DNA of 64,000 nt. It comes from Luscinia megarhynchos. Its lineage: Eukaryota; Chordata; Aves; Passeriformes; Turdidae. The position numbers were made by a program, and so were the translations under genes. Below, piece after piece: positions 1-12,900 of the stretch. The notes beneath the pieces are model-generated. The model was not told where the DNA came from. It saw nothing but the letters and a program-made list of their open reading frames with translations, and searched no databases. The DNA lies in assembly GCA_034336665.1 (NCBI GenBank), contig CM067590.1, forward strand, positions 4,612,959-4,676,958. The letters are read 5' to 3'. The stretch's first letter is position 1. Every line of letters begins with the position of its first letter.

Positions 1-1680
1 GCACAATCTCTTTAAACCTCTCTGGATGTGAAACTCAAGGAGTGCTCTGAGTGCCAGGAATGGGGGGGGAAGTTCTTGGAAGCACTGCCATGGGGAAAAA
101 CCAAAAAAGCAGCTCAGACTCACCTCCATCAGGGATGTGATGGCTGGGATTGTGTTTTCCCACTGACGCTGGGACTCAGCAGCTCATCACAGAGCTCTCC
201 CAAATCACAGCATTCCTTAGGGATGTTCACTGTCAGCAGGGCTGGAGATGCAGCTGGAGTGGGAAAATTCCTTCCCTGGGAATGTTGCCTGCATAAGTGC
301 AACAGGGAAAACAGGAGGTGGCGTAATTTATTTAAAAAAATAATAACAATCTGAGCTGCAAAGGCCAAGAAAGACAAAAAGCTGGGAATTTTAAGATTTA
401 AGTATCACCAATGGCAGCAATTAGGTTTAAAGCAATGCTCTTAATTAAAGGTGACCATAAGAGGATTCCAAACCCTTCATCATTCCCTTCAGCACGAAGA
501 AGAGTGAAAAAGTCAATAACGTTCCAAATTTGATTTTCAAGGCTGAACTAAGTCAGGCTGCCTCAGAAGGAGAAATCCTTGGAAATTTAGTCAGGAGAGA
601 TCAAGTCTTGGGTCCAAATCCATCTGCAGGAGATGTTCCCTACACCTCGGGGTGCTGTGCCTCCCAGCCTGGGCTTCCCTGCCTGTCCCTGGCCTGGGGG
701 TGTGAGGGTGTGACAATGTGACGGTGTGACAAAGTGACACTGTGACAGTGGCTGAGCTCTACTGCAAACTGGGTTAAAACAAGGGATTTTCCCAGGTTTT
801 TGGGGATCTCCTCAGAGAGCAGCCTAGCGAGAGCCAGGGGGACAGTTCAGGGGACAGTGACAGCACAGGTGAGCACAGCCAACCCTTCCCAGCCACAGCC
901 TCATCTTGGTAGCTGAATATTCTCCATACCATGAGAACTCCAGCAAACAAAACTCTTTCCTTTGACTCTTTCCCTTAAAAAGGGAAACCTCCTGCATAGG
1001 GGCTGATGTGTGCAGCTGTTTCTGAATAAAACTATCACAACCCCACGGGCTCCTCTCTCTGCCCTGGGGCCAACACAAACAGGCTGCAAAGCCCAGGCTG
1101 AAGACAGAGAACAAAGGGAAAAACACTGGGAGCAAGAGAAATCCTTTTCCTTCCCCTCTTTGTGCAGTGGCTCAGGATCCCAGGTGGATCTTGGCAAGGT
1201 CATGTCACCTTTTTGTTTGCAAGCTGCTTTCTGTTTATTTCTCTCCTTTCCTCGTTCTGGAATGGTGAAGGTGGGGTGGGAAAGCAGCTCCTGTACATTT
1301 TGTTTTCCCCCTCCTGTTCCCTGTCACCATTCACCTGCAGTGGGGACATGTCACCAAGGGTAGGGGCTTGTCCAGGGGTACATGAGTAGAGGACAAGCTG
1401 TGGTCACAGGGACACTGAGCCATTGGCCACTCTGTGCCCACACGTGTGGGGACACCCACAAGACTCCACGTCCACCTGGCCATCACCCATCATGTCACCT
1501 GTCACCTGTCCCACACCCACACTGGTCACCTGGGGAAGTGGGTGATGGTGTTTAGTGGGTGCTCAGGTGTGGCAGCCTGTGGAGCTGCATCCCCAATAAA
1601 GACAAAATTTGGCTCTATTGGCTGTGCAGCCACTGCTGACACCCACAGGCAGAGGGGAGAAGTGAAGCTCGGCCAGCCCT
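1..1680. other. upstream intergenic DNA, no gene recognised
   Basis: Open frames here are short, overlap on both strands and resemble no protein I know. The stretch holds a small degenerate array of a GTGAC-like unit at about 700-750 and a 14-bp perfect palindrome at 1437-1450. In human the neighbour on this side of AP3D1 is DOT1L, transcribed away from it (known synteny, from memory). No DOT1L exon is recognisable here, so that gene, if conserved, starts outside the window. Confidence 0.5.
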
Positions 1681-1689
1681 ACCCCGTGG

Positions 1690-2372
1690 AGGGACCTGCA
1701 GCCCCATGAAGGGATCCACAGCCCGGTGGGGTGATCCCCATCCCTATGGAAGGACCCTTGACCCCACAGAAGATCTACATCCCTATGGAGAGACCCTCAT
1801 CCCTATGGAGGGACCCCTGACCCCACGGGAGGAGTCTCAGCCCCAGCAGCGACCTGCAGACCCATGGAGGTGTCTCCATCCCTATGGAGGGTTCTTCAGC
1901 CCCATGGAGTGACCGCTGGCCCCATGCAGGAACTCTCAGCCTCAGAAAGGACCCACAGGCCCATGAAATGATCCCCATCCCCATGGAAGGACCCCCAGCC
2001 TCACGGAGGGATCCCCATCCCCATGGAAGGATCCCTCAGCCTCAAGAGGAGCAGCGGCCGCATGGAGGGACCCTCATCCCCACGGAGAGATCCCCATTCC
2101 CACAGAGGGATCCCGTTCCCATGGAGGAACCCCCATCCCCATGGAAAGACCTCCAGCTTCATGAGGACCCGCGGCCGCATGGAAGGACCCTCATCCCCAC
2201 GGAGAGATTCCCCATTCCCACGGAGGGATCCCGTCCCCACGGGAGGACGCCCACCCCCATGGAAGGGCCCCCAGCCTCACGGAGGGAGCTCCATCCCCAT
2301 GGAGAGACCCCCAGCCCCATGGAAGGATCCCCATCCCAATGGAGGGACCCCCGTTCCCACGGTATTCTCCCT
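1690..2372. repeat. 21-bp minisatellite upstream of AP3D1
   Basis: A unit of about 21 bp, read as CCCCATGGAGGGACCCYCAK with frequent substitutions, repeats for nearly 700 bp (roughly 30 copies). Because 21 is divisible by three and the unit lacks stops, long open frames run through it on both strands, including a 255-codon + strand frame at 1884-2651. These frames encode only low-complexity Pro/His/Gly/Arg repeats and are not treated as genes. Confidence 0.85.
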
Positions 2373-2379
2373 GTCCCTG

Positions 2380-2520
2380 CCGCGCGCCCGCTCTGCCGCG
2401 CGGGACCCGCGGGAGCGCGGCGGGAGCGCGGCGGGGGCGTGGCCAGGCGGGGGCGTGGCCAGTGCTGGGACAGTGACAGCAGCGACAGCAGTGGCGCGAC
2501 TGTCGCGGGGCGCGGGGGGA
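2380..2520. promoter_or_regulatory. small CpG-rich GC cluster
   Basis: A short run dense in CpG, with GCGCGG and GGGGCGTGGCC motifs (Sp/KLF-like GC and CACCC boxes), directly after the minisatellite. It may be an outlying part of the AP3D1 CpG island or a promoter for an upstream transcript. Only base composition supports it. Confidence 0.35.
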
Positions 2521-2524
2521 TGAA

Positions 2525-3065
2525 CCCCAGAACAGTTCAAGTTGAAGGGACCACACTGGGCCATCAGCTCCCACCTTTCTGCTCCGGCAGGGCCGTCCCA
2601 CAGCACAGGGCACAGGACTGTGTCCAGATGGTTCTGGGATATCCCCAGTGAGGGATATTCTGTTTCCCTGGGCAGCCTGTTCGGTGCTTGGTTACCTGCA
2701 CAGCAAAGAAGTTCTGCCCCACGTCCAGGTGGAAGTTCCTGGGTATGGACATGGGCTCCTGCCCGCTCCTCTGGTTCCACTGCCGGGCCTCACGGAGCAG
2801 AGCCCGGGCCCTGCTCTGGCCCTCCCTGCAGACACGGACACCCGGGGCTGAGGGCCGCTCTCAGCTGGGTCTCCCCTGGAGGCTGAACAGCCCCAGCCCC
2901 CAGCCGTTCCTCGTACGGGAGGTGCTCCAGTCCCTTCATCATGTCCACAGCCCCACGGGTCTCACTGCAGCATCTCCTCTGGGATCCTGAGGAGCCCAGA
3001 GCTGGACACAGCTGAGCCCCACCAGGCCTGAGGAAGGGGCAGGGTCTGCTCCCATGTCCGACCGC
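2525..3065 (-). mobile_element. CR1 LINE fragment, reverse orientation
   Basis: Read on the minus strand, the segment follows the 3' part of avian CR1, ending in the characteristic phrase for lead bases such as 'ccccagaacag ttcaagttga' seen in reverse at the left edge. Phrases on the + strand about a 'ggctgaacagccccag' core and 'gggaggtgctccagtccctt' are typical of reversed CR1. It is 5'-truncated, as most CR1 copies are, and carries no intact open frame. Confidence 0.6.
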
Positions 3066-3654
3066 CGATGCTGCTCCTAACACAGCCCGAGATCCCACCG
3101 GCCTCTTGGCCCCTAGTTCAGGTCCAGCAGCTCATTAAACACTCGGTGTTTGCTCCAAGCGCTGCAGGGTTGCGTTTTCTCTCGTGTATTTGCAGGTGTT
3201 GGTTGTTTCCATCCACGGGATGAGAGGGCAGGATTTCCCTCCCGGGCCTGCCTCCTCCTGAGGGGCCGAGTGGGCGGGGCCTGAGAGGAGCGGGCGGGGC
3301 TCTATGCATGAGTGGGAGTGGCTTTTCTGGCGGGTGGGCGGGGCGGGCTCGGGGTGCGATCAGCGGCTGGAGGGGCGGGGTCGGGGCGGGGTCAGAGGCG
3401 GGGTCAGAGGGACAGGGGGCGTGTCCGGAGAGCGGGAGGCGGGCAGGCGGGGCGGGGACGGGGCGGGGACAGACCGCTCGGGGGCGTGTCCAAGCGGCTG
3501 GAGCGCGGCTGCAAGCGGCGCGGCGGGCGGGAGCGGCAGGGCCGTTCCGGGGCGTGGCCAGGCGGAGTAGGCGGGGCTAGAGAGCGGCACAGCGGACGGT
3601 GCTGGCCCAGGGGCGTGGCCATGTCGTGGGCGTGGCCGAGCCCTCAGCTGACCG

Positions 3655-3665
3655 GCCGCCATTTT
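3655..3665 (-). promoter_or_regulatory. AP3D1: YY1-type site (GCCGCCATTTT)
   Basis: The + strand reads GCCGCCATTTT, the reverse complement of the AAAATGGCGGC core recognised by YY1. Such sites cluster close to start sites of TATA-less housekeeping genes. It lies about 230 bases before the AP3D1 start codon. The motif is seen; its use is inferred. Confidence 0.5.
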
Positions 3666-3891
3666 GTCGGTGCCGGATCCCCAGCGCTGCCCGGAGCTGC
3701 GCCTGCGGCCGGGGTCTCCCGTGTCCGCTCGTTCGCCAGGGCAGCTCCGCCCGTGCCCTCCCGCTCCCCTCGGCATGTGAGCGCCCCGGCACCGCTGCTC
3801 TCACCCGGCTCGAGCGGCAGCAGCACCGCGGCGGCCCCCCCGGCCGGGCCCGGCCCCTCAGCCCGGCGCAGGCCCCGCCGCCGCCGCCACC

Positions 3892-3987
3892 ATGGCGCTG
3901 AAGATGGTGAAGGGCAGCATCGACCGTATGTTTGACAAGAACCTGCAGGACCTGGTGCGCGGGATCCGCAATCACAAGGAGGATGAG
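3892..3987 (+). CDS. AP3D1: AP3D1 coding exon 1
   Basis: Residues 1-32, ending HKEDE. Donor GTGAGG, intron phase 0. The 5' UTR lies directly upstream in the CpG island. GC-rich, as expected for a promoter exon. Confidence 0.97.
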
Positions 3988-6900
3988 GTGAGGGGAACCT
4001 TCCCCGCGCTGCGGCCCGGGGATGTCACCGCTGCCCGCTGGGGCCGTGTCTGAGAAGGGAGTGTTGGTTTGGGAAGGGGGAAGCGGGAGTCAGAACGAGG
4101 AAGGTGACGCTGGGGTGTGGGGCAGGAGGGACAGGCTGCGTGAGCACGAGGGTTCATAAAGGAGAGTCGTGCTTGGTGCTCACCTTTCCATTCAGTGCGT
4201 TGTGGTGCTGAGATCCGTGATATGCATATATATATATATATATACGCAAATATATATATTATTATTATAGAGGAATAATAAAGAGGAATTCCTTCCTCTC
4301 CAGCCCTACAGTCACGTGCTGTAGTTACCTATTTATTCTTCACCCCGAAGCTGTTATACAGGAGAGCTGAGCTCCTCGTTCAGCTTTCGGATCATTCGTG
4401 CCTGATGTCCCCTAACTAAAATGTCCTTCTCTCGGAGCTTTTCTAGGCAGCAATCAGTTCTCTGTGTTGGCCTGTTACCCATTCTTGTGTGAGAAGCACG
4501 TGATCAGGAAATTAGTATAGGTGAAATAATTAGTCATCAAGAACGCGTTATGTGAGACTCCACAGTGAGGTGTCACATGGCAATTGAGAAGTAACGGGCC
4601 CAATGTCCTTTATGTTCATCTTCAAGTAACTCATGAAGCCTGAGAAACTTTGTTGGTCTGACAGCTGGGCTTTGCTGGTGTGTTGGGGAGTTCCTGTGGA
4701 GTCAGTGTCAGCTGTCAAAAGCATCTGGAAAAGCTGTAAACGTGTAACTAAACGAAGAACTTTACTAGGAAAACTGATCTTGCTGGTGCTGTTGAACTGA
4801 AACACAAAATACAGCTTCCAAAATCTCTGTGAAGCCCCTTGTGTACAGGACATGGGGCTGTTTGGTAGTGAGCATACCTGGGAAACTTCTGTTTATCACA
4901 GAATGGCAGAATATGCTGAGTTGGAAGGGACCCGTCAGGATCATTGAATGCAATTTATTCCAGCATAATGTGAAATTCATAGTATTTGTTTGGTGGCAGA
5001 GCACAGCAGGGCTGCTGTGTAGTGCCTTGGAAAATGTGGGGAACACCATGAAGTGGCAACAGCAAATTTGTATGGAATTTAGCCTAATATGTTCTGCCAG
5101 AGCAGGTGATCTGTATTCTCATGGAGCTCCCCCCTCAATGTGTTGTGCTGTTTTTAGTAAACCTGCTTTATTCCTGTGTGCATAGGACAGAAAGTGTTTC
5201 CATCAGCTGTCAAACCCCTGAGGATCTTCCTGGTGAAGGTCCAAGCCTTTGTGGCACCAGCTCTTTGAGAAGAGTTGAATGCTCTTTCCAAAAGAATTTT
5301 GTGACAAACAGCTTCATAAAGAGAATTGCAAGCCACACTGAGCTTGTTCTCAGTCTGTAACAAGAAGTAGTTAAAAGGTGTTGGCTTTGTTGCCCTTTGG
5401 AGTTAGGAGAAAACACTCCTTGGACAATTTTGTAGGGCTCTGTGTACTTGTAGAAGCTGTTACTCAGGTATGTGCACACTCTGGGATTCTGTGAGGTCAA
5501 AGCAATATACAGCAGCTGGGCTGCAACATGATGGGATTTTAAACTCCTCAGTTTGGAGTACTGATAGTGAGATTTTGAAACAGATAACTGTAGGGATAAT
5601 TCCTTTTTATATCCTCATGAGCACAGCAAAAATTCAAAACCCAAACCAGGATGTGTTCAGCTGATTAAGACATTGCACTGGTAAAACCTGTGTGTTTGGG
5701 AATCCTTCAAACATTTTTCTTAATTCCAGAGAGTGGCTGCAAACAGTGCAGGACTGTGCCTTTTCCTGGCTCAGCTCGAGAGAGCTGCAAACCTGCTGTT
5801 GAGCTTTTGGGTGTGGATTCGGTGCTTCCCAGGCAGTGGCCAGGGCCATTGGCTAATTTGATGTTACAAAATCAGAATGCTCTTTTAGAGGAAGTAGCTG
5901 CAGAAAATCTTCCTCTTTTCCCTACAGTGCTTCCATTGTCCATTGTATCTGTTAAAATATTGTTCTAGTGCTGTAGTTCGTCCAACATTTGTGTATCTCA
6001 AGATAAATGTCTAAGCCTAAGACAGACACTCTGTCCTGTTCAGAAAAGAAAATTTGTTTTAAAAAAAACAGTGTGCTTTAGTGGGGAGGATATTGGCTAT
6101 TGGTTTTGGCTCAACAGGAGTTTCTCCAGGAAGAGTTGTCACTGGAAAGGAGCTACTGTGGTTGTTAAATAGCAATGATATGAAGAGAAATGGAGGCAAG
6201 ATTGTTGTTTTGACTTCTGATTTATTTGTGCTTTTTGCAGGAGGTTAGTTTATTTACCTTGGGCTTTGTGTTTTGGAATTTAATCACCTGGAAAAATCTG
6301 CCATCACTTATTCCCTCATCTCTCTGGGCAGTCTCCTGGTAGAGCTGAGATGGAAAAGTTTATTCTTTCTCTACTTCTTGGGTACCACATGAACATATCT
6401 GGGATTTCAGAGCCCATTGAGGCTGTGCCAGTGCTTGGCACCCCAGTCCACAGTGGGTTTCTCAAAGCAGTTCTTTGACAGCCACACTGTGTTCTTGTGT
6501 TCCTGTGACCCTAAATCTCACACCCCAAAGTGTGTCCTGAAGTCAGAGGAGGCCACATCTCTTTATTTGTGAGTTTTGTGTGCTCCTCAGCTCAGCCCTT
6601 GAGCTCACAGCCTCTCTGCAGTCTCTTAATTCCCTGTCAGAGACATTTCCGTTGTGTGACCCATTTATTTTGAGTTGAAAGCGCTGAAACTGAAGGGATG
6701 GGTTTCCCTAAGGGTGTGAGGTAGGAGAGGAGGTGCTTAACAGAGTCACTGCTCTGTGCACCCTCACTGCCCGTTTGCAGTGCTCCGGGAGCACTGGAGC
6801 TGCCCCGTGGTTCTGCAGGTCCTGCCCTGTGTGCAGGAGTGAGGTGCCAGAGCAGCGCGAGCTCCTTCCCAGCTCTGACACGTTGTGTTTACTTTCCAAC

Positions 6901-9900
6901 AGCTGCTTTAGTCCTGTGCTGTTCCCCAGCACCAGTTCAAAGCCAGACTTGATCCTACTGTGGTTTCCTGACTTTTCCCTTCCAATACATCATTCTCTCC
7001 CTTTCATTTGGAAGAGGAATGTTTTTGCTAGTGAAAGTAGTGTTTTTCAGCAGTTATTAGATGGTTATGTATGCCATGGAGTAACTTCTCCCACTTTGTG
7101 CCTACTGCTTCAGGATCTGTTCCACAGCATGCTCAGGAGATGCCATGTACCATGGGCTGTTAAATTATACTGGATTTTTGCCTAGATAGTCCAAACTGAT
7201 AAATTATATCTGTTCTCCTAAGTGTGCAGTAGAGGACAGGATAATTCTTTTTGGCCATTGCAAAGTGTTTTTCATTCACAGTTAAAGGTTTGTTTTTCCC
7301 AACAAGGAGGCTCCTGTCAGATGCTCATGTGAGATGTTCCTTTATAAAACTGAAATTATAAAGTAACAGAAACAGATATTAATGAGTGTGCTTAGGCTCA
7401 TTCAGAGAGTAGCCCTCTGTTTCAGATGTCTTTGATTTACTGTGGGACACTTAAGGAGAGAGAAGGGATTAAAAAGTCCTGTAGAAAATATCTGTGCACT
7501 TCTCTTATAATTTGAGAAGATTGTCCCCTTCTTTTCTCAGAGACTGTGCTGTGTGTGCCAGGATTAGACCTTTTTGGTTTTGGTAATTGATACTTTCAGG
7601 AAAAGTCATATTGAAAAATTCACATTTTCCTGTCTGTGGTGTGGGGTGATAAGTATCTCATTGCTGGTTTACACTTAAACTCTTTTGCAAGAGTAAAAGG
7701 AGGAATCAGTGCTGCTGACTGGGGGGAAAAAATTAACCTCAGTTACTAATATAATGCTAAATGGGAGGAGCATTGTGTGCTGTGCTGTGAAATATGTTTT
7801 CCTGTCAGCCTGGGCTTTCCAATCTGGCAGTGGCTTCTTGCTGCTTACTGAGAGTTACCTGAGGACAGGGTACTTGTATTGTTAAAAAAGCTTTTTCCCC
7901 TAAATGAAGGGCTGCTGTGCTCCACTGCTGATTTCCAGCTTTTTCTGTTACGAGTTCTCAGGACAAAATGATGATATGGGGAGTTTGGAGTTTCACATCA
8001 CAAAACTCCTCAGCCAGGCTGAAGGCCTTCTCATGCTGTGGCTTCTACAGCCTGGCCTCAGCCAGTGGTGCAGGATTAGTGTTTGATGGTAAAGATTTGG
8101 GGTGGAACATAATCAGGGAATTTTGAGGAACGCTAAACAGCTTGTTGGTGCCTGAAAGAACAGACCAAGTGCTGGGCAGTGCAGTTCATTGATGACAGAC
8201 AGCTCTTTCAGGCACTGCTGCTCCATCAGTTACTGTGTGTCATATACGTGTTGATATCTTTGAAGGCAGCTCATTATTCCACCCACTTCCAAGTGGATCT
8301 AGAGTTGCTATTGTTAATTCTTCGCGTGTGAATCACTGGAAAAGACAAAGTCAGAAATAGAAACAATACACAAAGAGGGTTGGATAAGGACCTGACACCA
8401 CTTGGTGAGAACCCAGTCTGGGACTGGCCTGCAGGGTCCGGTGTGACAATGTCCTGTCTCACCTGCTGTGTCATGGACACAGAGCCTGGAGCACGGAACA
8501 CGAGCCAAGATGTGGGCTTGTTCTCCTGTGATTACAGGCAGCAGCAGCTGAGGCTTTGCATTAGTGCTGCCTTTCATTAGCTTCTTGCTTTCCCCTTTAT
8601 TAAATATTACTTAATTGACTGTGGCATAAGTGGGGATAATAGCTTTGTTCCCAGTCCTGATCATTTTATAGCTGTCTCTGCTGAGGGTTTGAAACACTCC
8701 AGACAGATCCACACTGGCACATGTGGAAGTAAATATTGTGCCCAGGCAGGTCCAGGGGAAGCTGTCTGGTACCTAAGACATGGAGTGATAGACCTTTAGT
8801 GAGGCCAGGGGAAAAACAGCCAAAAAAATCGAAGTAAAATATGGATACAAATTACATTTCTGCACTGTGATCAACTGCACAGAGTTGCTTATTTGGTGCT
8901 TTTTGATGCAGATCTTTGTCCTGGTGCTGAGTGCTGAAAATGGGGTTTTTTGTGGTTTCTTGCCATCAGTGTCTATGAAAGTGACTGCAAACCTCTTCCT
9001 CTGCAGTGTGGGTTAGTGATTACATTTGTATACGGACAGCACCTTTAGGATTTTCCCTTGGAGGTGTTTCTGGGAGTGCATCCCGTTCCTGGTGCCCTGT
9101 GAAGGGCAGCACTGCATGACACAAAAGACCAAATCATGGGTATGGTTACAGGGAAGCATTTATGTTCATTAGGTTATTAAAAACTGCTGATCATTCATGC
9201 TGAGAAACTGGAATGCTTCATCATCTAAAGGGGAGTCTGCTAAAACCCAGGTGTCAGGAAGCAGAGAAATATTTGAATAGAGCAAAAGCTGCAGATTGTT
9301 GGTGGCAGTGTTAGTAGCTCAGAAAGGTGGTTGAGTGGGTTTTTTAAAATAAGAAGCAAATGTTCAAGGTAACTGAAATAAGTGAGCCCTGCTGAACACT
9401 GAGTGTAAGTGGGTATTAGGAATGTTTGGTTCCTGCAGCTCCCCTCAGTCACTGCCTAGCAGTGGCTGAGCAGTCAGTTTGCAAACCCCATAGTTGAGTA
9501 CTGGCTTTTTGTATTAGCTGTTTCTTTTTTTTTATTTCCATGATGACCTAGATGTAGAAACCTGACAACTTCTGCTGAGAAATTCCCATGCTGAAAGGTG
9601 TATAAATGGAGAGAGTCTGTGGGAATGTTGAAATTTTCTTCTGGTTGGCTCAATCTTTATGGCAAAGCTGTATAAAATACATTGCCCCAAGTGGATCAGT
9701 GTATTAATCAGCTTCAGGCTTGAGAGTGGATGTTTATTTAGTGTGAGTGGTGTGATTGTACAGCAGGGAGGAGGTGAACAAACTTACTTTAATTACACAA
9801 ATATTTGTGCTGAATTTATGAAGTCAAGAATGGCCATGGAACATCTATTTTTTTTCATTGTCCTCCTTACCTTTGTTTAACTGCAAAGTGCTCACAGCTG

Positions 9901-12900
9901 TGAATGAATCAGTGTTAGAGCTTTGTAGTATTCTCAGTGTTACATTTTTATTTGGCATTAAGCATTTATAAGTCATTAAGCATTTTTTTTTTGGTTTCTC
10001 CCTGAACTACTTCAGTCATCTGAATCTCAGCAACAATAGCTTCTTTAGTTCCTTAGGAGGAAGTGACTGTTTCCTATGCATCCAACAAAGCATGTGCTTT
10101 AATGAAGCCTGCCTTTATCAGAGCCTGAAACTGCAGGGATGGCTGTAACAAGCAAGTTGGAAAATCTACTGTAAAAACACTTGCATAACTTTTTGCATAG
10201 TAATGTAAAAATAAAGCTTTGGAGACATCTTGTATTTGCAAGGATGAACACTTTTATCTGACACATCTCCCCAGGCTTAAAAAGTTGTCTGCCCGGATTT
10301 GGTTTAGACAGCACAGACCCCTGAGGATTGTTTAATTGCTGTGCAATTAAATTAACAAATACTGTGATCAGACTGGAGATGTGCTTCTATTAAGGGGCTG
10401 ATCAGACTGAAGATAATTAAGGGACATTTCTTGACCCTTGCTGCTGCCTGCTTACTGATTTCCTGGTGTTTGGGGCTTGCTGATGGCCACTTTCCTGATT
10501 CCCCAAGTGCCAGCAGTGATCTTGGCCTTGCCCACCTGGGAGGGGGCCAGGATAGGATTGCTCCTGTAGCTCCAGCTTCCTGCATCAGTGCCCTTCTGCG
10601 GGCATTTCAGTGTGAAATCCTGAATTGTCTTTGGGTAAACCACCAAAGAGGAGCTGTCCATGAGACATCCCAGTGCCTGGAGGGATGCTGCAGGTGCTTG
10701 GAGTGATTTTGGACAAGTAGCTGCAACTCTACGGCTGTTTGTTTCTGAAACCAAATCTTTGTGTTACATGTTCAGAAGATCCTGTGTGTTTTTCTGTGGT
10801 GCCTTAAGGGGCTGGGGGCTGTAATGGTTGGTCTGGGGTTGGGTATCTGCCCTGAAACTGATGCACAGTTATGCACAATTGATGCACAGATAGCATTTCT
10901 CTGAATTTTTAGAATAAGGTTCAAAGGTTTTAATTGGCTTATGAGTCACTTTAGGATGGATGTGTGCATGCATCATGCCAGATTTCAGTTGGTGTGTGCA
11001 ACTTCAGCAAACATTAACAAGAAAAAACTGTAAACTGACTTTTTACATTCCTTCCTTTGTGTTGTTTGGCCAAGGAGTCTTGTGATCTCACTGTGCTTGT
11101 ACCAGAAAGGGGGCAGTGGGTAATGCATCCTGTTTCTAATAAATAATACAGAAGTCTGCTGCAAACAAACCAGCAGAACCTCGTGCCTCTGGTGTTGTCA
11201 CTCAGAGCAGCACATTGGGCTGGGATCTTAAACCTCCCTCAGGATGAGCCAGTAAATCCCTGGAAAGCTGGGCAGCAAGGACAAAGCTAAGGCATGTTAA
11301 AACATGTACAGCACTGCTGTTTATCAGCAGCTGAGTGAAAGAGAAGCTTGGCTTTATGAAAATGCCTTTCAGTTTCCTGAGCTCTTCGTTGCAGCTGAGT
11401 GCCCTCTGCACTGCTGGACTCGGGCTGCTGCAGAGCCATCAAGATGAGCATTGTGCAGCTTCCCACTCACTGCTCATCCTCTGCTCTGTGCTCAGCTGCT
11501 TTGCCATGGTTTTGGTGAAGTTTCTTGTGAGGAACATGTGTGGGAGCACGTGCCTTGGAATTCTTTCTATCCAGCCATGGAGTAGCCTTAATAAAATATG
11601 CTGTTATTTATCTCAAATAGCTTTTTCTACAGTATTTAAATAATACAATATGTTTATGGAAATTAATGTGCAATATGTTGGTCTCTAATGCTGTGTCCAA
11701 GTCAGTAGAAAGCAGCACAGTTTGCTCTCTAATGCCCTTGTCTGTTAATTCAGTTGATTAATTCAGTCATGTCGTGGTACAGGTATTGCAAACACTGGAG
11801 GTGTTCTCTGCTTCAGTGGTGTTTGACAAGTGCTGCTTTGGGGGTTTGAGAGAAGCCTGGCCAGTGATAAATATTTCTTCCCATCCTTCTTTTGGAGTCA
11901 GGAGCTGGCAGCTGATCTGTGCTGTGCTGGGAATGGGATCTGCTGCCTGCAGCACAGACCTGGAGGTTCCTTCACCTCCACAAGGTGTCTTGTGGTGTGG
12001 CTGCCTTTGGTGTTGAGCATCGAGATCATGTTACAAACTTGCAGCAGTGGGCATCTTCCTCTCATGTGAGACCATCATGTGCCTGTGCTCAGTGTGATCT
12101 CATGGAGTTCATCTCAAAGTCCTGCCAAAAACTGATAAATCCAATAGTGCTTCAAACAGAAGAAATGTCACATTTTGTGCTTATTTATTTTGATGTCCTA
12201 ACTAAACATAATGTGTGTCATTTCAGATATATCAGAAAAAATCTTGCTCCTTGTGGCATTCACTGTTAATAATTCTTTCCTTAAAACACTGTATTTAACC
12301 CTGGAAGCAGAAGAGAAATAGCAACTAATGTTCACTGGCATTTTGCTCTTCCATCTGGATGGAAGCACTTGGATGTTGCAGTGGCAGGTTTGAATCTCAG
12401 ATCAAGTGCATTTGGTTTGCTGGGTTGTAACCCAAAGTGGTAGGAATGTGAGTTTGACTTCTCTTGGGTTTGGAAGGTGATTTATGGCTGAGATGAAAAT
12501 GCAGCTTCCTAAAAACTACTGGGAATGAGTAGCTTACATGATTAAATTTAATGTAAAGGTTCTGCAGTGATCTCTATCCCAATCATTAGTGTGTTCCTGT
12601 CAGGTAATGGAAGAAAGTACAGCATGGAGAATCACATTTCTTAGGAATGTAACTGTTGTACAGATTAGTGATTTATTTATTTTTTTTAACTTCACATACT
12701 GCTTCCTTGAGGAAGGTAAAGTCTTTTGTCAGCATCTCTGAAATTGTCAGCAAACCCCAAGGTCTGTCTTGGCTTGGAATAAAGCTTTAGTGTTTTCCAA
12801 AGTTAAGTCAAAAAACATGGCTGGGAAATGAAAAATCCTATAAAGTGACATTTTTGGCTTATTACCATGACCCACTCTCCCCTTCTGCCTTCCATTTCAA

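Larger units (their letters stand above)
3230..4030 (+). promoter_or_regulatory. AP3D1: AP3D1 CpG-island promoter
   Basis: A dense CpG island covers the region before and across the first AP3D1 exon. It contains many GGGGCGGGG/GGGCGGGGC boxes (Sp1/KLF type) between about 3275 and 3480, repeated GGGGCGTGGCC boxes, and no TATA box. A housekeeping promoter of this type usually has dispersed start sites. The transcription start is not visible directly and is probably in the last 250 bases before the ATG at 3892. Confidence 0.75.

Noticed and set aside
1884..2651. 255-codon + strand frame
   Set aside because: It is a translation of the 21-bp minisatellite and adjoining GC block; low-complexity, with similar open frames on the other strand.
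7966..8025. Possible C/D-box small nucleolar RNA (AATGATGA ... CTGA)
   Set aside because: The boxes match but there is no terminal stem and no convincing internal C'/D' pair; likely chance.
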